Positions 1 to 6,389 are shown, numbered from the stretch's first letter. The stretch: 7,839 bases of DNA from Mageeibacillus sp. UBA1193 (GCA_002310155.1 DBYF01000001.1:2177-10015); one strand, 5' to 3'. A program made the numbers and translations. The notes: generated by a model from the letters alone, not told the origin.

Positions 1-735
1 GACTCTGCGCACAAGACTTTGCCTGTCCTGACAGGTGGCGCGTATCTGCATGTAAGAGAAGACTGGAAGCGTGAAAAAGCACCGCTCTCTTTCCTTGTGA
101 AAAACGCGATGCGCATGTTCGCTTCGACGAGTCCTTCGTGGCTGATCCTGCAGTCTCTCGACCGGGCGAATCTGTGGCTCTATCAGGGCGGAAGCAAATC
201 GTTCGCGAAGACAGAGGAGAAGGTGGGAGCGCTTCGCAGTAATCTTACCGGAATCGGTCTTTCGTGCTATGGTGAAGATACGATGAGGATCACGATCCTG
301 ACACGCCCGTTCGGATATACCGGTGATGAGTTTGCGTCGATCCTCCGTGAGAAGAAGATCGAGGTCGAGTTCTCTGATCCGGACATGATCGTTCTGATGA
401 TCACTCCGAAGAACACCAGAAGGGATCTCGATAAACTGAGCACGACGCTGATGTCGATCCCGAAAAAAGATGCGCTTCCGACATTCCAGAAGTGCATGGA
501 ATCAGATGAGAATGAAGAGCAGATCTTCCCGAAAAAGAAGTTCACGATCCGCGGCGCTTCGATGCGTCCGTGGGAAACTGTTCCTATGGCAAAAGCACTC
601 GGCCGCGTTGCTGCGATGGGTTCTTTTTCCTGCCCGCCGGCGATCCCGATCGTTATGCCGGGCGAGGTGATCGGCGAGCGTGAGATCAAGCAATTTGAGT
701 ACTATGGATATAATGAATGCAAAGTCATTCAATAA
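1..735 (+). CDS. Orn/Lys/Arg decarboxylase-family PLP enzyme, C-terminal half (5' end outside window)
   Basis: The frame is open from base 1, so this is the last 244 residues of a longer protein; family members are usually about 480 residues. The visible part begins DSAHKTLPVLTGGAYLH, which matches the family motif SxHKT in which the lysine (codon 13-15) forms the Schiff base with pyridoxal phosphate. The end carries the C-terminal domain signature CPPAIPIVMPGEVI (about 604-669). The family decarboxylates arginine, lysine or ornithine to polyamine precursors or cadaverine in the cytoplasm. Substrate cannot be told from this half, and Firmicutes homologues of this shorter type are often of unproven specificity. 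A TTG at 19 could look like a start, but the motif continues upstream of it, so the true start lies outside. The stop (733-735) is 13 nt before the next start, indicating an operon. Confidence 0.9.
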   Translation, partial: DSAHKTLPVLTGGAYLHVREDWKREKAPLSFLVKNAMRMFASTSPSWLILQSLDRANLWLYQGGSKSFAKTEEKVGALRSNLTGIGLSCYGEDTMRITILTRPFGYTGDEFASILREKKIEVEFSDPDMIVLMITPKNTRRDLDKLSTTLMSIPKKDALPTFQKCMESDENEEQIFPKKKFTIRGASMRPWETVPMAKALGRVAAMGSFSCPPAIPIVMPGEVIGEREIKQFEYYGYNECKVIQ

Positions 736-748
736 AGTGGAGGCACAT

Positions 749-1771
749 ATGAAATCTTTTCGTGAGAATATCTGGAAGAACGGTGAATACAATTACGAGG
801 CGGCATATGGTTTTGTACCGAACATCGTTTCGTATCTTCACGAGGAAGATGATTCTTCTGATGCATCTTCATCGCAGCAGAACGATGACAGCAAACTTCG
901 TCCCTGCATGATCGTTGTGCCGGGTGGCGGATACTGCATGGTCGTTCCGCCGGAAGCCGGAGTCGTCGCGGAAGAGTTCTATCGCCGTGGCATGAACTGC
1001 TTCGTGCTGACATATACATCCGATATCACGATGTCAGTTCCACTCCGCAAGCAGCCTCTGAATGACATCTCCAGAGCAGTGAGATACGTAAGAAAAAACA
1101 GCGCGCGCTTCAACATCGATCCCAAGAAGATCACGATCTGCGGATTCTCTGCCGGAGCGCATGTCTGCGGTACACTTGGTGTGCACTTCGCTGATGTAAC
1201 GGACACAGATCCGGAACTCAACGAAGTATCCAACCGTCCTGACTCGATGATCCTTTCTTACCCGGTCATCACGTCCGGCGAATTTACACACATCTATTCC
1301 ATGTGGGCACTCGTCGGCAAAGATGCACCGCAGGAAGAATACGATTATTTCTCTCTCGAAAAGCACGTGTCCGAAACTACACCGCCGTCTTTCATCTGGC
1401 AGACTGTGGAAGACAATCTCGTACCTGTCGAAAACAGCATGCTTTTCGCAGAGGCTTGCAGAAAGAATAACGTTCAGTATGCGTACTACGCATTCCCGCA
1501 CGGATGGCACGGACTGTCCGTTCACAACGATGCTTTCCGTAAGGGTGATTTTGGCGAAGAATATACAATGGAACAGGTCATGGCGGCAGTCGATGCTGTA
1601 CGTGAAGGAAAGGGTATTAACGTTTCCGAACAGCGTACTAAAGAACTGATTGATCAGTTCTCGCAGGAGCCGCCGAAACCGGAAGGCGAGATGCCGAAGA
1701 TTGATGATGTCGCGCTCTGGCCGGATCTCGCGGAAGCATGGCTGAAATCCGCCGGGCTTTTCCTCACCTGA
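749..1771 (+). CDS. Alpha/beta-hydrolase, acetyl-esterase / BD-FAE-like
   Basis: A 340-residue hydrolase with the elements of the esterase/lipase fold in order: an oxyanion-hole segment PGGGY (58-62), the nucleophile elbow GFSAGAH (Ser134), the acid Asp222 in TVEDNLVP, and the catalytic histidine in PHGWHGLS (most likely His254). The arrangement resembles acetyl-xylan and other carbohydrate acetyl esterases and feruloyl-esterase-like BD-FAE proteins; the exact substrate is inference. No signal peptide is visible, so it is probably cytoplasmic and may act on imported deacylatable sugars. The start at 749 is chosen because GTGGAGG (737-743) sits just before it; an in-frame ATG at 680 would overlap the decarboxylase and has no ribosome site. 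A low-complexity Asp/Ser/Gln insert (about residues 34-47) precedes the first core strand. The short gap to the decarboxylase suggests co-transcription, although the two activities have no obvious common pathway. Confidence 0.88.
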   Translation: MKSFRENIWKNGEYNYEAAYGFVPNIVSYLHEEDDSSDASSSQQNDDSKLRPCMIVVPGGGYCMVVPPEAGVVAEEFYRRGMNCFVLTYTSDITMSVPLRKQPLNDISRAVRYVRKNSARFNIDPKKITICGFSAGAHVCGTLGVHFADVTDTDPELNEVSNRPDSMILSYPVITSGEFTHIYSMWALVGKDAPQEEYDYFSLEKHVSETTPPSFIWQTVEDNLVPVENSMLFAEACRKNNVQYAYYAFPHGWHGLSVHNDAFRKGDFGEEYTMEQVMAAVDAVREGKGINVSEQRTKELIDQFSQEPPKPEGEMPKIDDVALWPDLAEAWLKSAGLFLT

Positions 1772-1820
1772 TCGGACTGGAGCTGCTCGGCATCTTATGC
1801 AAATAATAGATAAGCCCGGC
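1751..1820 (+). repeat. 9-bp inverted repeat across the esterase stop codon, possible weak terminator
   Basis: GCCGGGCTT (1751-1759, inside the last codons of the esterase) is exactly complementary to AAGCCCGGC (1812-1820). The 52-nt loop is long and only two T residues follow, so this is not a classical intrinsic terminator. No better terminator for the esterase was seen before the next gene. Confidence 0.3.
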
Positions 1821-2017
1821 TTCATATCCTATCTGCGAGGAGCTGAACACCGTTGTGTCTCTTATAGTTCCAGTTCGTCGTACACTTTCATTTTGGAATA
1901 AAAAACCGTAATTCGCCGGAAAATACCTGTTTCGCGCCCTCGTAAATGCTTAAAATGTAAATCACTTAGGGTTGTCAGTGCTTTTCGAAATGCACAGGAA
2001 ACAGGGAGGAAGGATCT
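1772..2017 (+). other. Intergenic region before the small lipoprotein
   Basis: A 246-nt stretch without a convincing gene. It holds the downstream arm of the inverted repeat above, a possible -10 box TAAAAT (1951-1956) with no good -35, and one copy of the dispersed GTGCTTTTCG repeat (1978-1987). A GGGAGG ribosome site (2004-2009) ends it. The promoter suggestion is weak. Confidence 0.5.
1978..1995 (+). repeat. Dispersed GTGCTTTTCG repeat, single copy
   Basis: The core GTGCTTTTCG (1978-1987) recurs at 4786, 4819 and 7728, and with one change at 7761. Here it forms a hairpin GTGC (1978-1981) / GCAC (1992-1995), with TTT/AAA also complementary inside the loop. It lies 23 nt upstream of the lipoprotein start, so it falls in that gene's leader. 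Confidence 0.55.
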
Positions 2018-2536
2018 ATGAAAAAGAAGAGAGCATCGGCAGCTGTGCTGGCCGGTATTTTAGCGTTATCCATGTGCCTTACCGCATGCAAGTCGAAAAA
2101 GATCAAGCCGGTCGAGCCGGAAGACTTCGAAAACTGCGTGAAAAGTCATGGTTTTACGGTAACGGAAAATGATCACGAGACAGCGGAAGTGAACATTTTT
2201 GCAAACTACTCTGATTTCGGCGTTTCCGTCATGTTCAACTATTACCGTTACGAGAACGAAAAAGATGTGGACGAACATTTCGATGAGTTCCTGAAACTGA
2301 CGGAGAAACTCGCGGCAAAGGATGGATATGAGGGAGAGATCACGAAGAAAGATTCCTATATCTATGCCAAGTATGAGGTTTCGGGCAGTGGCGTGGGCCG
2401 CGGACAGCCGGATATTCTGGTCATGAGAGCGGAAAAAATGATTCTCATTTGCTATACCAATATGACAGACGAATCCAATGAGATCCGCAAAAACGTCCTC
2501 AACGATCTCGGAATTAATATCGAGATCAAAACGTAA
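2018..2536 (+). CDS. Small lipoprotein of unknown function
   Basis: A 172-residue protein beginning MKKKRASAAVLAGILALS, followed by a lipobox LTAC with the lipidated cysteine at position 24, so it should be exported and anchored to the outer face of the membrane. The start is supported by GGGAGG at 2004-2009. The mature part is rich in Lys, Glu and Asp and contains regions that look like alternating strands and helices (FGVSVMFNYYRYENEKDVDEHFDEF), somewhat like small substrate-binding or stress-type lipoproteins, but I do not recognise a family. It ends with a hydrophobic strand (EKMILICYTN) and a short helix. It is flanked by its own leader and by the promoter of the VanW gene, and no terminator was seen after it, so some read-through into the next gene is possible. 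Confidence 0.8.
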   Translation: MKKKRASAAVLAGILALSMCLTACKSKKIKPVEPEDFENCVKSHGFTVTENDHETAEVNIFANYSDFGVSVMFNYYRYENEKDVDEHFDEFLKLTEKLAAKDGYEGEITKKDSYIYAKYEVSGSGVGRGQPDILVMRAEKMILICYTNMTDESNEIRKNVLNDLGINIEIKT

Positions 2537-2571
2537 TGATCCTTTAAGCCTCTTTATCTTGAAAGACACAC

Positions 2572-2598
2572 TTGCCTATAGTAATCTTTTGGTATAAG
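2572..2598 (+). promoter_or_regulatory. Extended -10 promoter of the VanW/G5 gene
   Basis: TGGTATAAG (2590-2598) is an extended -10 element (TGnTATAAt, last base G). A possible -35, TTGCCT (2572-2577), is only 15 nt away, so the extended -10 probably carries most of the strength. The predicted start of transcription is about 2604-2606, giving a leader of about 115 nt that contains the whole riboswitch-like segment. A nearly identical TTGGTATAAT occurs before the LRR lipoprotein. Confidence 0.55.
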
Positions 2599-2619
2599 TT
2601 CGGATAATTCTCTTTAATA

Positions 2620-2710
2620 GGCGAGGAGCACCTGGAAAGACGCCGGATGCAGACGCGGGAGTTGTCCTAAGGGAAAAAGGAAGCAGTGAATATTTCAGGT
2701 AAACAGGGGA
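2620..2710 (+). promoter_or_regulatory. Structured leader resembling a single glycine riboswitch aptamer
   Basis: Three conserved blocks of the glycine aptamer appear in order and at the usual spacing. CCTGGAAAGAC (2631-2641) corresponds to CUGGAGAGAC; TCCTAAGGGAAAAA (2666-2679 region) corresponds to GCCGAAGGAGCAA; GTGAATATTTCAGGTAAA (2686-2703) corresponds to GUGAAUCUCUCAGGCAAA. From my memory of the B. subtilis gcvT aptamer, the distance from the CC of block two to the end of GUGAAU is 26 nt in both. Helix pairing is kept: CCTG (2631-2634) with CAGG (2704-2707), and GAAA (2635-2638) with TTTC (2693-2696). The G-C to A-U change in the second helix is present on both sides. The core G of CCGAAGG is T here and the middle hairpin is poor, so ligand binding is uncertain. 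The 3' strand of the first helix overlaps the ribosome site AGGGGA (2705-2710). Confidence 0.42.
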
Positions 2711-2720
2711 ATTGACAGCT

Positions 2721-4685
2721 ATGGCAAAAGAACCGGAAAAGAAAGAAAAGAAGATGGATGAGGAAAAACTGCAGAAGTTCCTGAAGATCGGGATCGGCGT
2801 TGCAGTAGGCGTGCTGGTCGTTGGCGGCATCGGAATGTTTGCTTTCTTCAACAATGCGAAGAAGGATAACAACGCGGTGGAAACAACGACAGTAGTGACT
2901 GAACCGTCCGTAAATGACAGTGAAGCGGCGGCGAAGCTCGAAGAGATGAAGAAAGTGGTGGATGACCCGAATTTCTACGAGGGCATCTCGATCAACGGCG
3001 TGAGTGTCGCGGGCAAGTCGAAGGACGAGGTAAAGCAGATGTTTGCGTCGGACAGTGCGGCGACACTCGACATCAAGTTTCAGGTCAGGGATGAGCAGAT
3101 CCCGCTGAATACCGGTGACGTGAAGATCTTAAGTGACATCAACTCGGTCATTAATCAGGCATATAACTACGGCAGGACCAGCAGTTTTGTCGGCGACGAA
3201 GCCATCAAGGACCGCTATGCGAAGATCGTAGCGCTGAAGATCACACCGGTCGACTTCTGCTGCACCTATAAAATCGGCACGTCCAGCACCGATATCGATT
3301 CTCTGGTAAGACAGACGCTCGAACCCTACAACACCGAGGTCGCAGAGGCTTCCGTCGAGGGCTTCGATGTGGAGAAACTTGAGTTCGTCTACGTGGAATC
3401 CCAGGACGGCGTCGTTATTGACATTGATAAGGCGATCGCCGATGTAAAAGCAGCGCTGAACAATTTGGAGTATCAGGTAGTGATCCCGGTTAGCGCTGAG
3501 ATCACGGAGCCGCAGGTCTCCACGGAGTTCCTCAAGAGCCAGCTTGGTCTGGTTTCTACAACCACTTCTGAAACAACGGATAACGATAACCGTAACACCA
3601 ACATCCGTCTGGTCTGCGAGAAGCTCGATGGTCTGGTACTGCAGCCGGGCGAGAAGTTCAACTTCAATGACTACATCGGAAGAAGAACCGCTGAGGGCGG
3701 CTATAAGCCGGCGCACGGTATCTATAACGGATCGATGAGAGATGAGATCGGCGGCGGTATCTGCCAGGCGAATACCATGCTCTACCAGAGCGTTTCGAAG
3801 GCGGACCTGCAGGTCGACGAGAGAAAGAACCACTCGATCCCGAGTACTTATGTACCGAAGGGCACAGACGCGACAGTTACGTGGTACAGCCCGAACTTCC
3901 GTTTCACCAACAACACTGATTATCCGATCGCGATCCACGCGTATTATAAGGATCTGCACGTTACTGTCGAGATCTACGGACGTCAGCTTCCGGACGGACA
4001 GCATATCGAGCTGGTCGGTGAACAGGTCAGCACGATCGGTGCCGGAACGACTTACGTTTCGGATCCGAGCCTTCCTGAGGGAACACAGAAGAAAGTATCT
4101 TCCGGCCGTACAGGTTATGTCTACAAGTCCTACAAGGTCTGGTACGACAAGGATGGCAACGAAGTAAAGAGAGACGCATACTTCCCGAGCACATATCCGG
4201 CGAAGTCCGCGATCATCCACGTCGGTACAGGCGGAGGCGGCGGAACGGTAGATCCGAACACAGGTAATGTTACACCTGATGAGTCCACCGATCCGACAGC
4301 TCCTGAGCAGGATCCGACAACACCGCCGAACGAGAATCCGCCGGTAACCCCGGAGGGCGGCAACAACGGTGGAAACGGCGGCGAAGGCGGCCAGAACGGT
4401 GGCTCTGAGGGCGGCAATGAAGGCGGCAACGAAGGCGGCGGTTCCGAAGGTGGAAACGAAGGCGGCAATGGCGGCGGCTCCGAGGGTGGCCAGAATGGTG
4501 GCTCTGAGGGCGGCGGTTCCGGTTCCGGCGGAGGCTCTGAAGGTGGAGGTTCCGAAGGCGGTTCCGGTGGAGGATCCGAAGGTGGAGGATCTGAAGGCGG
4601 CAGCGGCGGAGGATCCGAGGGTGGATCTGAAGGCGGCGGAGGATCCGAGGGTGGATCTGAAGGCGGCGGTGAAGGCGGAGCCTGA
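2721..4685 (+). CDS. Membrane-anchored VanW-domain protein with G5-like domain and glycine-rich tail
   Basis: A 654-residue envelope protein. A charged cytoplasmic N-terminus is followed by one membrane segment (about 21-43), so the rest is outside. Then come a Thr/Val/Glu linker, a region resembling the PG_binding_4 repeats that normally precede VanW (FYEGISINGVSVAGKSKDEV from about 84, continuing to about 265), the VanW domain (about 275-420, with the hallmark DEIGGGICQANTMLYQ, Cys348, and HSIPSTYVPKGTDATV), and a G5-like module (about 434-505, ending IIHVGTGG). A Pro/Thr linker leads into a 110-residue Gly/Ser/Glu/Asn tail. VanW proteins occur in vancomycin-resistance clusters but are common in Clostridia with an unproven, probably peptidoglycan-related role. 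ATG 2721 is preferred over a TTG at 2712, because AGGGGA (2705-2710) is 10 nt before the ATG and almost touches the TTG. No sortase motif is seen. Confidence 0.9.
   Translation: MAKEPEKKEKKMDEEKLQKFLKIGIGVAVGVLVVGGIGMFAFFNNAKKDNNAVETTTVVTEPSVNDSEAAAKLEEMKKVVDDPNFYEGISINGVSVAGKSKDEVKQMFASDSAATLDIKFQVRDEQIPLNTGDVKILSDINSVINQAYNYGRTSSFVGDEAIKDRYAKIVALKITPVDFCCTYKIGTSSTDIDSLVRQTLEPYNTEVAEASVEGFDVEKLEFVYVESQDGVVIDIDKAIADVKAALNNLEYQVVIPVSAEITEPQVSTEFLKSQLGLVSTTTSETTDNDNRNTNIRLVCEKLDGLVLQPGEKFNFNDYIGRRTAEGGYKPAHGIYNGSMRDEIGGGICQANTMLYQSVSKADLQVDERKNHSIPSTYVPKGTDATVTWYSPNFRFTNNTDYPIAIHAYYKDLHVTVEIYGRQLPDGQHIELVGEQVSTIGAGTTYVSDPSLPEGTQKKVSSGRTGYVYKSYKVWYDKDGNEVKRDAYFPSTYPAKSAIIHVGTGGGGGTVDPNTGNVTPDESTDPTAPEQDPTTPPNENPPVTPEGGNNGGNGGEGGQNGGSEGGNEGGNEGGGSEGGNEGGNGGGSEGGQNGGSEGGGSGSGGGSEGGGSEGGSGGGSEGGGSEGGSGGGSEGGSEGGGGSEGGSEGGGEGGA
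4353..4682 (+). repeat. Glycine-rich low-complexity tail coding repeats
   Basis: Codes for 110 residues (545-654) of which I count 64 Gly, the rest being mostly Ser, Glu, Asn and Gln, in degenerate GGSEGG / GGNEGG / GGQNGG units, with no Lys or Arg. At the DNA level there is a perfect 30-bp tandem duplication (period 30, first copy from 4603, second from 4633), and a 25-nt segment at 4391-4415 recurs at 4490-4514 with one change. Copy number is likely to vary between strains. Confidence 0.92.
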
Positions 4686-4724
4686 TCCGAAAACGTTATA
4701 GAAAACCGAATTAAGTAAGTAAAC

Positions 4725-4769
4725 AAGATCCCGGAGGCAGGAGTTCCAAGCTTCCGGGATCTTTCTTTT
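4725..4769 (+). terminator. Intrinsic terminator of the VanW/G5 gene
   Basis: AAGATCCCGGA (4725-4735) pairs perfectly with TCCGGGATCTT (4753-4763), the stem extends inward by a G-T and a G-C pair, and the T-rich tract TTTCTTTT follows directly. It lies 40 nt after the stop codon. Confidence 0.92.
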
Positions 4770-4785
4770 GCATAAGCCGGGGCGG

Positions 4786-4831
4786 GTGCTTTTCGCACAG
4801 GATAAGGCAGCAGGGCGGGTGCTTTTCGCGC
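4786..4831 (+). repeat. Paired GTGCTTTTCG repeats, 33-nt spacing
   Basis: Two copies of GGGCGGGTGCTTTTCG-type sequence, cores at 4786-4795 and 4819-4828. Each can form a tiny hairpin: GTGC / GCAC in the first, GTGC / GCGC (one G-U pair) in the second, around a TTTTC loop. The intervening sequence contains CAG..GC elements shared with the second pair near the tRNA. Confidence 0.6.
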
Positions 4832-4851
4832 GGAGTCAGATAGAAGGACAA

Positions 4852-4925
4852 AAAAATGCTACTTCATACTATTTCGCCATCAGGGCACGAATACGCCCGA
4901 AGTAAACAGAAAGTAAAGCATTTTT
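4852..4925. repeat. Inverted repeat with inner hairpin upstream of the LRR lipoprotein
   Basis: AAAAATGCT (4852-4860) is complementary to AGCATTTTT (4917-4925), and ACTT just inside the left arm can pair with AAGT at 4911-4914. The loop contains a further small hairpin GGGC (4883-4886) / GCCC (4895-4898). The right arm overlaps the possible -35 of the next promoter, so it may be a regulator-binding or folded control site. On the minus strand the left arm reads into a T-run. Confidence 0.4.
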
Positions 4926-4950
4926 GAAAAACAAACTGTGTTGGTATAAT
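4924..4950 (+). promoter_or_regulatory. Promoter of the LRR lipoprotein
   Basis: TTGGTATAAT (4941-4950) holds a perfect -10 (4945-4950) with the extended TG. A possible -35, TTGAAA (4924-4929), has a 15-nt spacer. The transcription start would be near 4957, almost at the ribosome site, so the leader would be only about a dozen nucleotides. Confidence 0.6.
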
Positions 4951-4969
4951 GGGAAGCGGAGGTGAGGAA

Positions 4970-6307
4970 ATGAAAAAATTCAAGATTTTCATGAGTGGGG
5001 TATGTCTTGTTTCCGTTATGGGAACAGCCGTTTGCGGCTGCGGGAAGAAGTCGGACGACAAGTCCGGTAAGACTACCAAAACGAAAGATACAGAGGTGAC
5101 GGAGCTTACAGAGGACGTCACTTTCCCGCATGATACGTTCACGACTTCGGATATTCCGACGCTGAATACGGATACCAACGGCGGCGCGATTCCAATCAAT
5201 CCGGACATGACCGGCGGAAATCCGCTGCTGGGAGAGACCACTGAGGAGCCTGCGGCTCCGACGATCGATGTCGATACTTACGACTGGGAGTCGCTCTACG
5301 AGTGGGAAGGAACCGAGATCACAGGATTCGTTGATCCGGTTCCCGAAGAGGTCATGAATACCGGTGTCCTGGTTATCCCGGATAAGTGCGTGACCGTTAA
5401 ACATGATGCATTTAGAGAATCCACGTGGCTCAAGGAAGTGAGATTCCAGGATCCTGAGAAGATCGAATATGTCGGAGATGGTGCATTTGCTCATTGTCCG
5501 CAGCTTCACTCCTTTGTCATGCCGCCAAATGCAAATGCATACCAGCAGGGAAAACTCACGCAGTCGAATATAATGCCTTTCGGAAGCTCTCGCACCAAGG
5601 ATGTGGGAACGAGGCTTTATAACGTTGTGCTCCCAGACTGTCAGGTGTTTTCTTCTTTGGTTACATACCTTGGCAATGGCGATACGTCTGATCCGGTAAA
5701 TAACCAGACTTACCTGAGAACGGTCTATTGCCCGAAGAACTTTTCAATCAAGTACAGCGGCGTGGATTTTGTCGACTTCGATTACACTCCGCAGAAGTTT
5801 GCCAAATACTCGAAAGAGTATAAGGAAAAGAACTTCCCGGATGCTATTGATATCACGATCAACTACTATGAAGTCCCCTGCACGGTCTATGTCGTCAAGG
5901 ATTCATGGGCGGATACCCACTTTGATGAGTGGACGATGGGCGACCTGATCCAGAAGGAGTACTGGGATGGCGAGAACTACACATTCGCAGAGTATGAGCC
6001 GACCTGGGACATCAGCCATATCACTTTCTGGTTGGCCGATAGTCATACCACCATCAACAGCGCGCATGGTGACTGGAAAATAACCACCTGGGTGGGTAAT
6101 GACAAGACCGACGAAGGCTTCATCTCCCCGGAAGATTTCTCGGCACTCTATGCGGAGATCCTGTCTTTGCTGGAAGAAGGAAAACTCAAAGACGGTTTGG
6201 GATCGAACAGTGTCAGAATCAAAGGCTTCATTGAAGACTTCGATATGAACGTGAGAGATGCGGAAGAAGGCACACTTCAGGCTCTGCTCGAAAAGTACAA
6301 GAAGTAA
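4970..6307 (+). CDS. Lipoprotein with BspA-type (LRR_5) leucine-rich repeats
   Basis: A 445-residue exported protein. It starts MKKFKIFMSGVCLVSVMG and has a lipobox ending at Cys24 (VCGC), followed by a Lys/Thr/Asp-rich linker to about residue 110. Residues about 127-185 hold two LRR_5 units of BspA type (LVIPDKCVTVKHDAFRES, then IEYVGDGAFAHCPQLHSFVM), with the characteristic AF..C/S..L spacing. Such repeats usually mediate surface protein or carbohydrate contacts; here there are only two, far fewer than in typical BspA proteins. The remaining 260 residues are rich in Trp, Tyr, Phe and Asp (e.g. WTMGDLIQKEYWDGENYTF) and match no family I recognise. The start at 4970 is set by GGAGGTGAGG (4958-4967); an in-frame ATG at 4949 lies within the -10 box and would spoil the signal peptide. 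It is a single-gene unit with its own promoter and terminator. Confidence 0.87.
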   Translation: MKKFKIFMSGVCLVSVMGTAVCGCGKKSDDKSGKTTKTKDTEVTELTEDVTFPHDTFTTSDIPTLNTDTNGGAIPINPDMTGGNPLLGETTEEPAAPTIDVDTYDWESLYEWEGTEITGFVDPVPEEVMNTGVLVIPDKCVTVKHDAFRESTWLKEVRFQDPEKIEYVGDGAFAHCPQLHSFVMPPNANAYQQGKLTQSNIMPFGSSRTKDVGTRLYNVVLPDCQVFSSLVTYLGNGDTSDPVNNQTYLRTVYCPKNFSIKYSGVDFVDFDYTPQKFAKYSKEYKEKNFPDAIDITINYYEVPCTVYVVKDSWADTHFDEWTMGDLIQKEYWDGENYTFAEYEPTWDISHITFWLADSHTTINSAHGDWKITTWVGNDKTDEGFISPEDFSALYAEILSLLEEGKLKDGLGSNSVRIKGFIEDFDMNVRDAEEGTLQALLEKYKK

Positions 6308-6329
6308 GATCTTTCGAATAAGGATCCAG

Positions 6330-6361
6330 GCGGGCGGTTCCGGTCGGGACGGCCCGCTTTT
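6330..6361 (+). terminator. Intrinsic terminator of the LRR lipoprotein
   Basis: GCGGGC (6330-6335) pairs with GCCCGC (6352-6357). After one G/G mismatch the stem continues as GTTCC (6337-6341) with GGGAC (6346-6350), closing a four-base loop. TTTT follows (6358-6361). It lies 22 nt after the stop. Confidence 0.9.
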
Positions 6362-6383
6362 AAGATATTGTGAAAGATCGTTA

Positions 6384-6389
6384 TATAAT
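6384..6389 (+). promoter_or_regulatory. -10 box of the secreted-protein gene
   Basis: A perfect TATAAT just after the preceding terminator. No good -35 is present at 16-18 nt (the region is TTTTAAGAT), so an activator or weak basal activity is possible. The resulting leader would be about 108 nt and begins within a CCGGT (6390-6394) / ACCGG (6411-6415) inverted repeat. Confidence 0.5.

Noticed and set aside
1357..1366. Reverse-strand copy of GTGCTTTTCG inside the esterase gene
   Set aside because: It falls on ordinary codons for Leu-Glu-Lys-His in the reading frame, without a partner 33 nt away, so chance is likely.
1434..1455. TGCTTTTCGCA in the esterase gene, similar to the dispersed repeat
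   Set aside because: It encodes Met-Leu-Phe-Ala in a conserved helix, and there is no second copy at the 33-nt spacing.
1034..1825. A 263-codon open frame on the minus strand
   Set aside because: It is antisense to the alpha/beta-hydrolase, whose catalytic motifs are intact; there is no ribosome site.
2604..2720. Other riboswitch classes (c-di-AMP ydaO, c-di-GMP, SAM, TPP, cobalamin) in the VanW leader
   Set aside because: The conserved cores of these classes as I know them are not present; only the glycine-type blocks align.
2712..2720. TTG at 2712 as the start of the VanW protein
   Set aside because: It is one base after the ribosome site AGGGGA, too close for initiation; ATG at 2721 has a workable spacing.
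3129..4220. A 363-codon open frame on the minus strand
   Set aside because: It lies opposite the PG_binding_4, VanW and G5-like coding region, which has clear family motifs; its translation shows no recognisable domain.
4353..4682. CRISPR array or other regular repeat array
   Set aside because: The repeats are in-frame glycine codons of irregular unit length, with no constant repeat and unique spacers.
4130..4798. A 222-codon proline-rich open frame on the minus strand
   Set aside because: It is the complement of the Gly/Ser/Glu repeat codons (GGC and GGA become Pro and Ser codons), has no ribosome site, and runs against the terminator.
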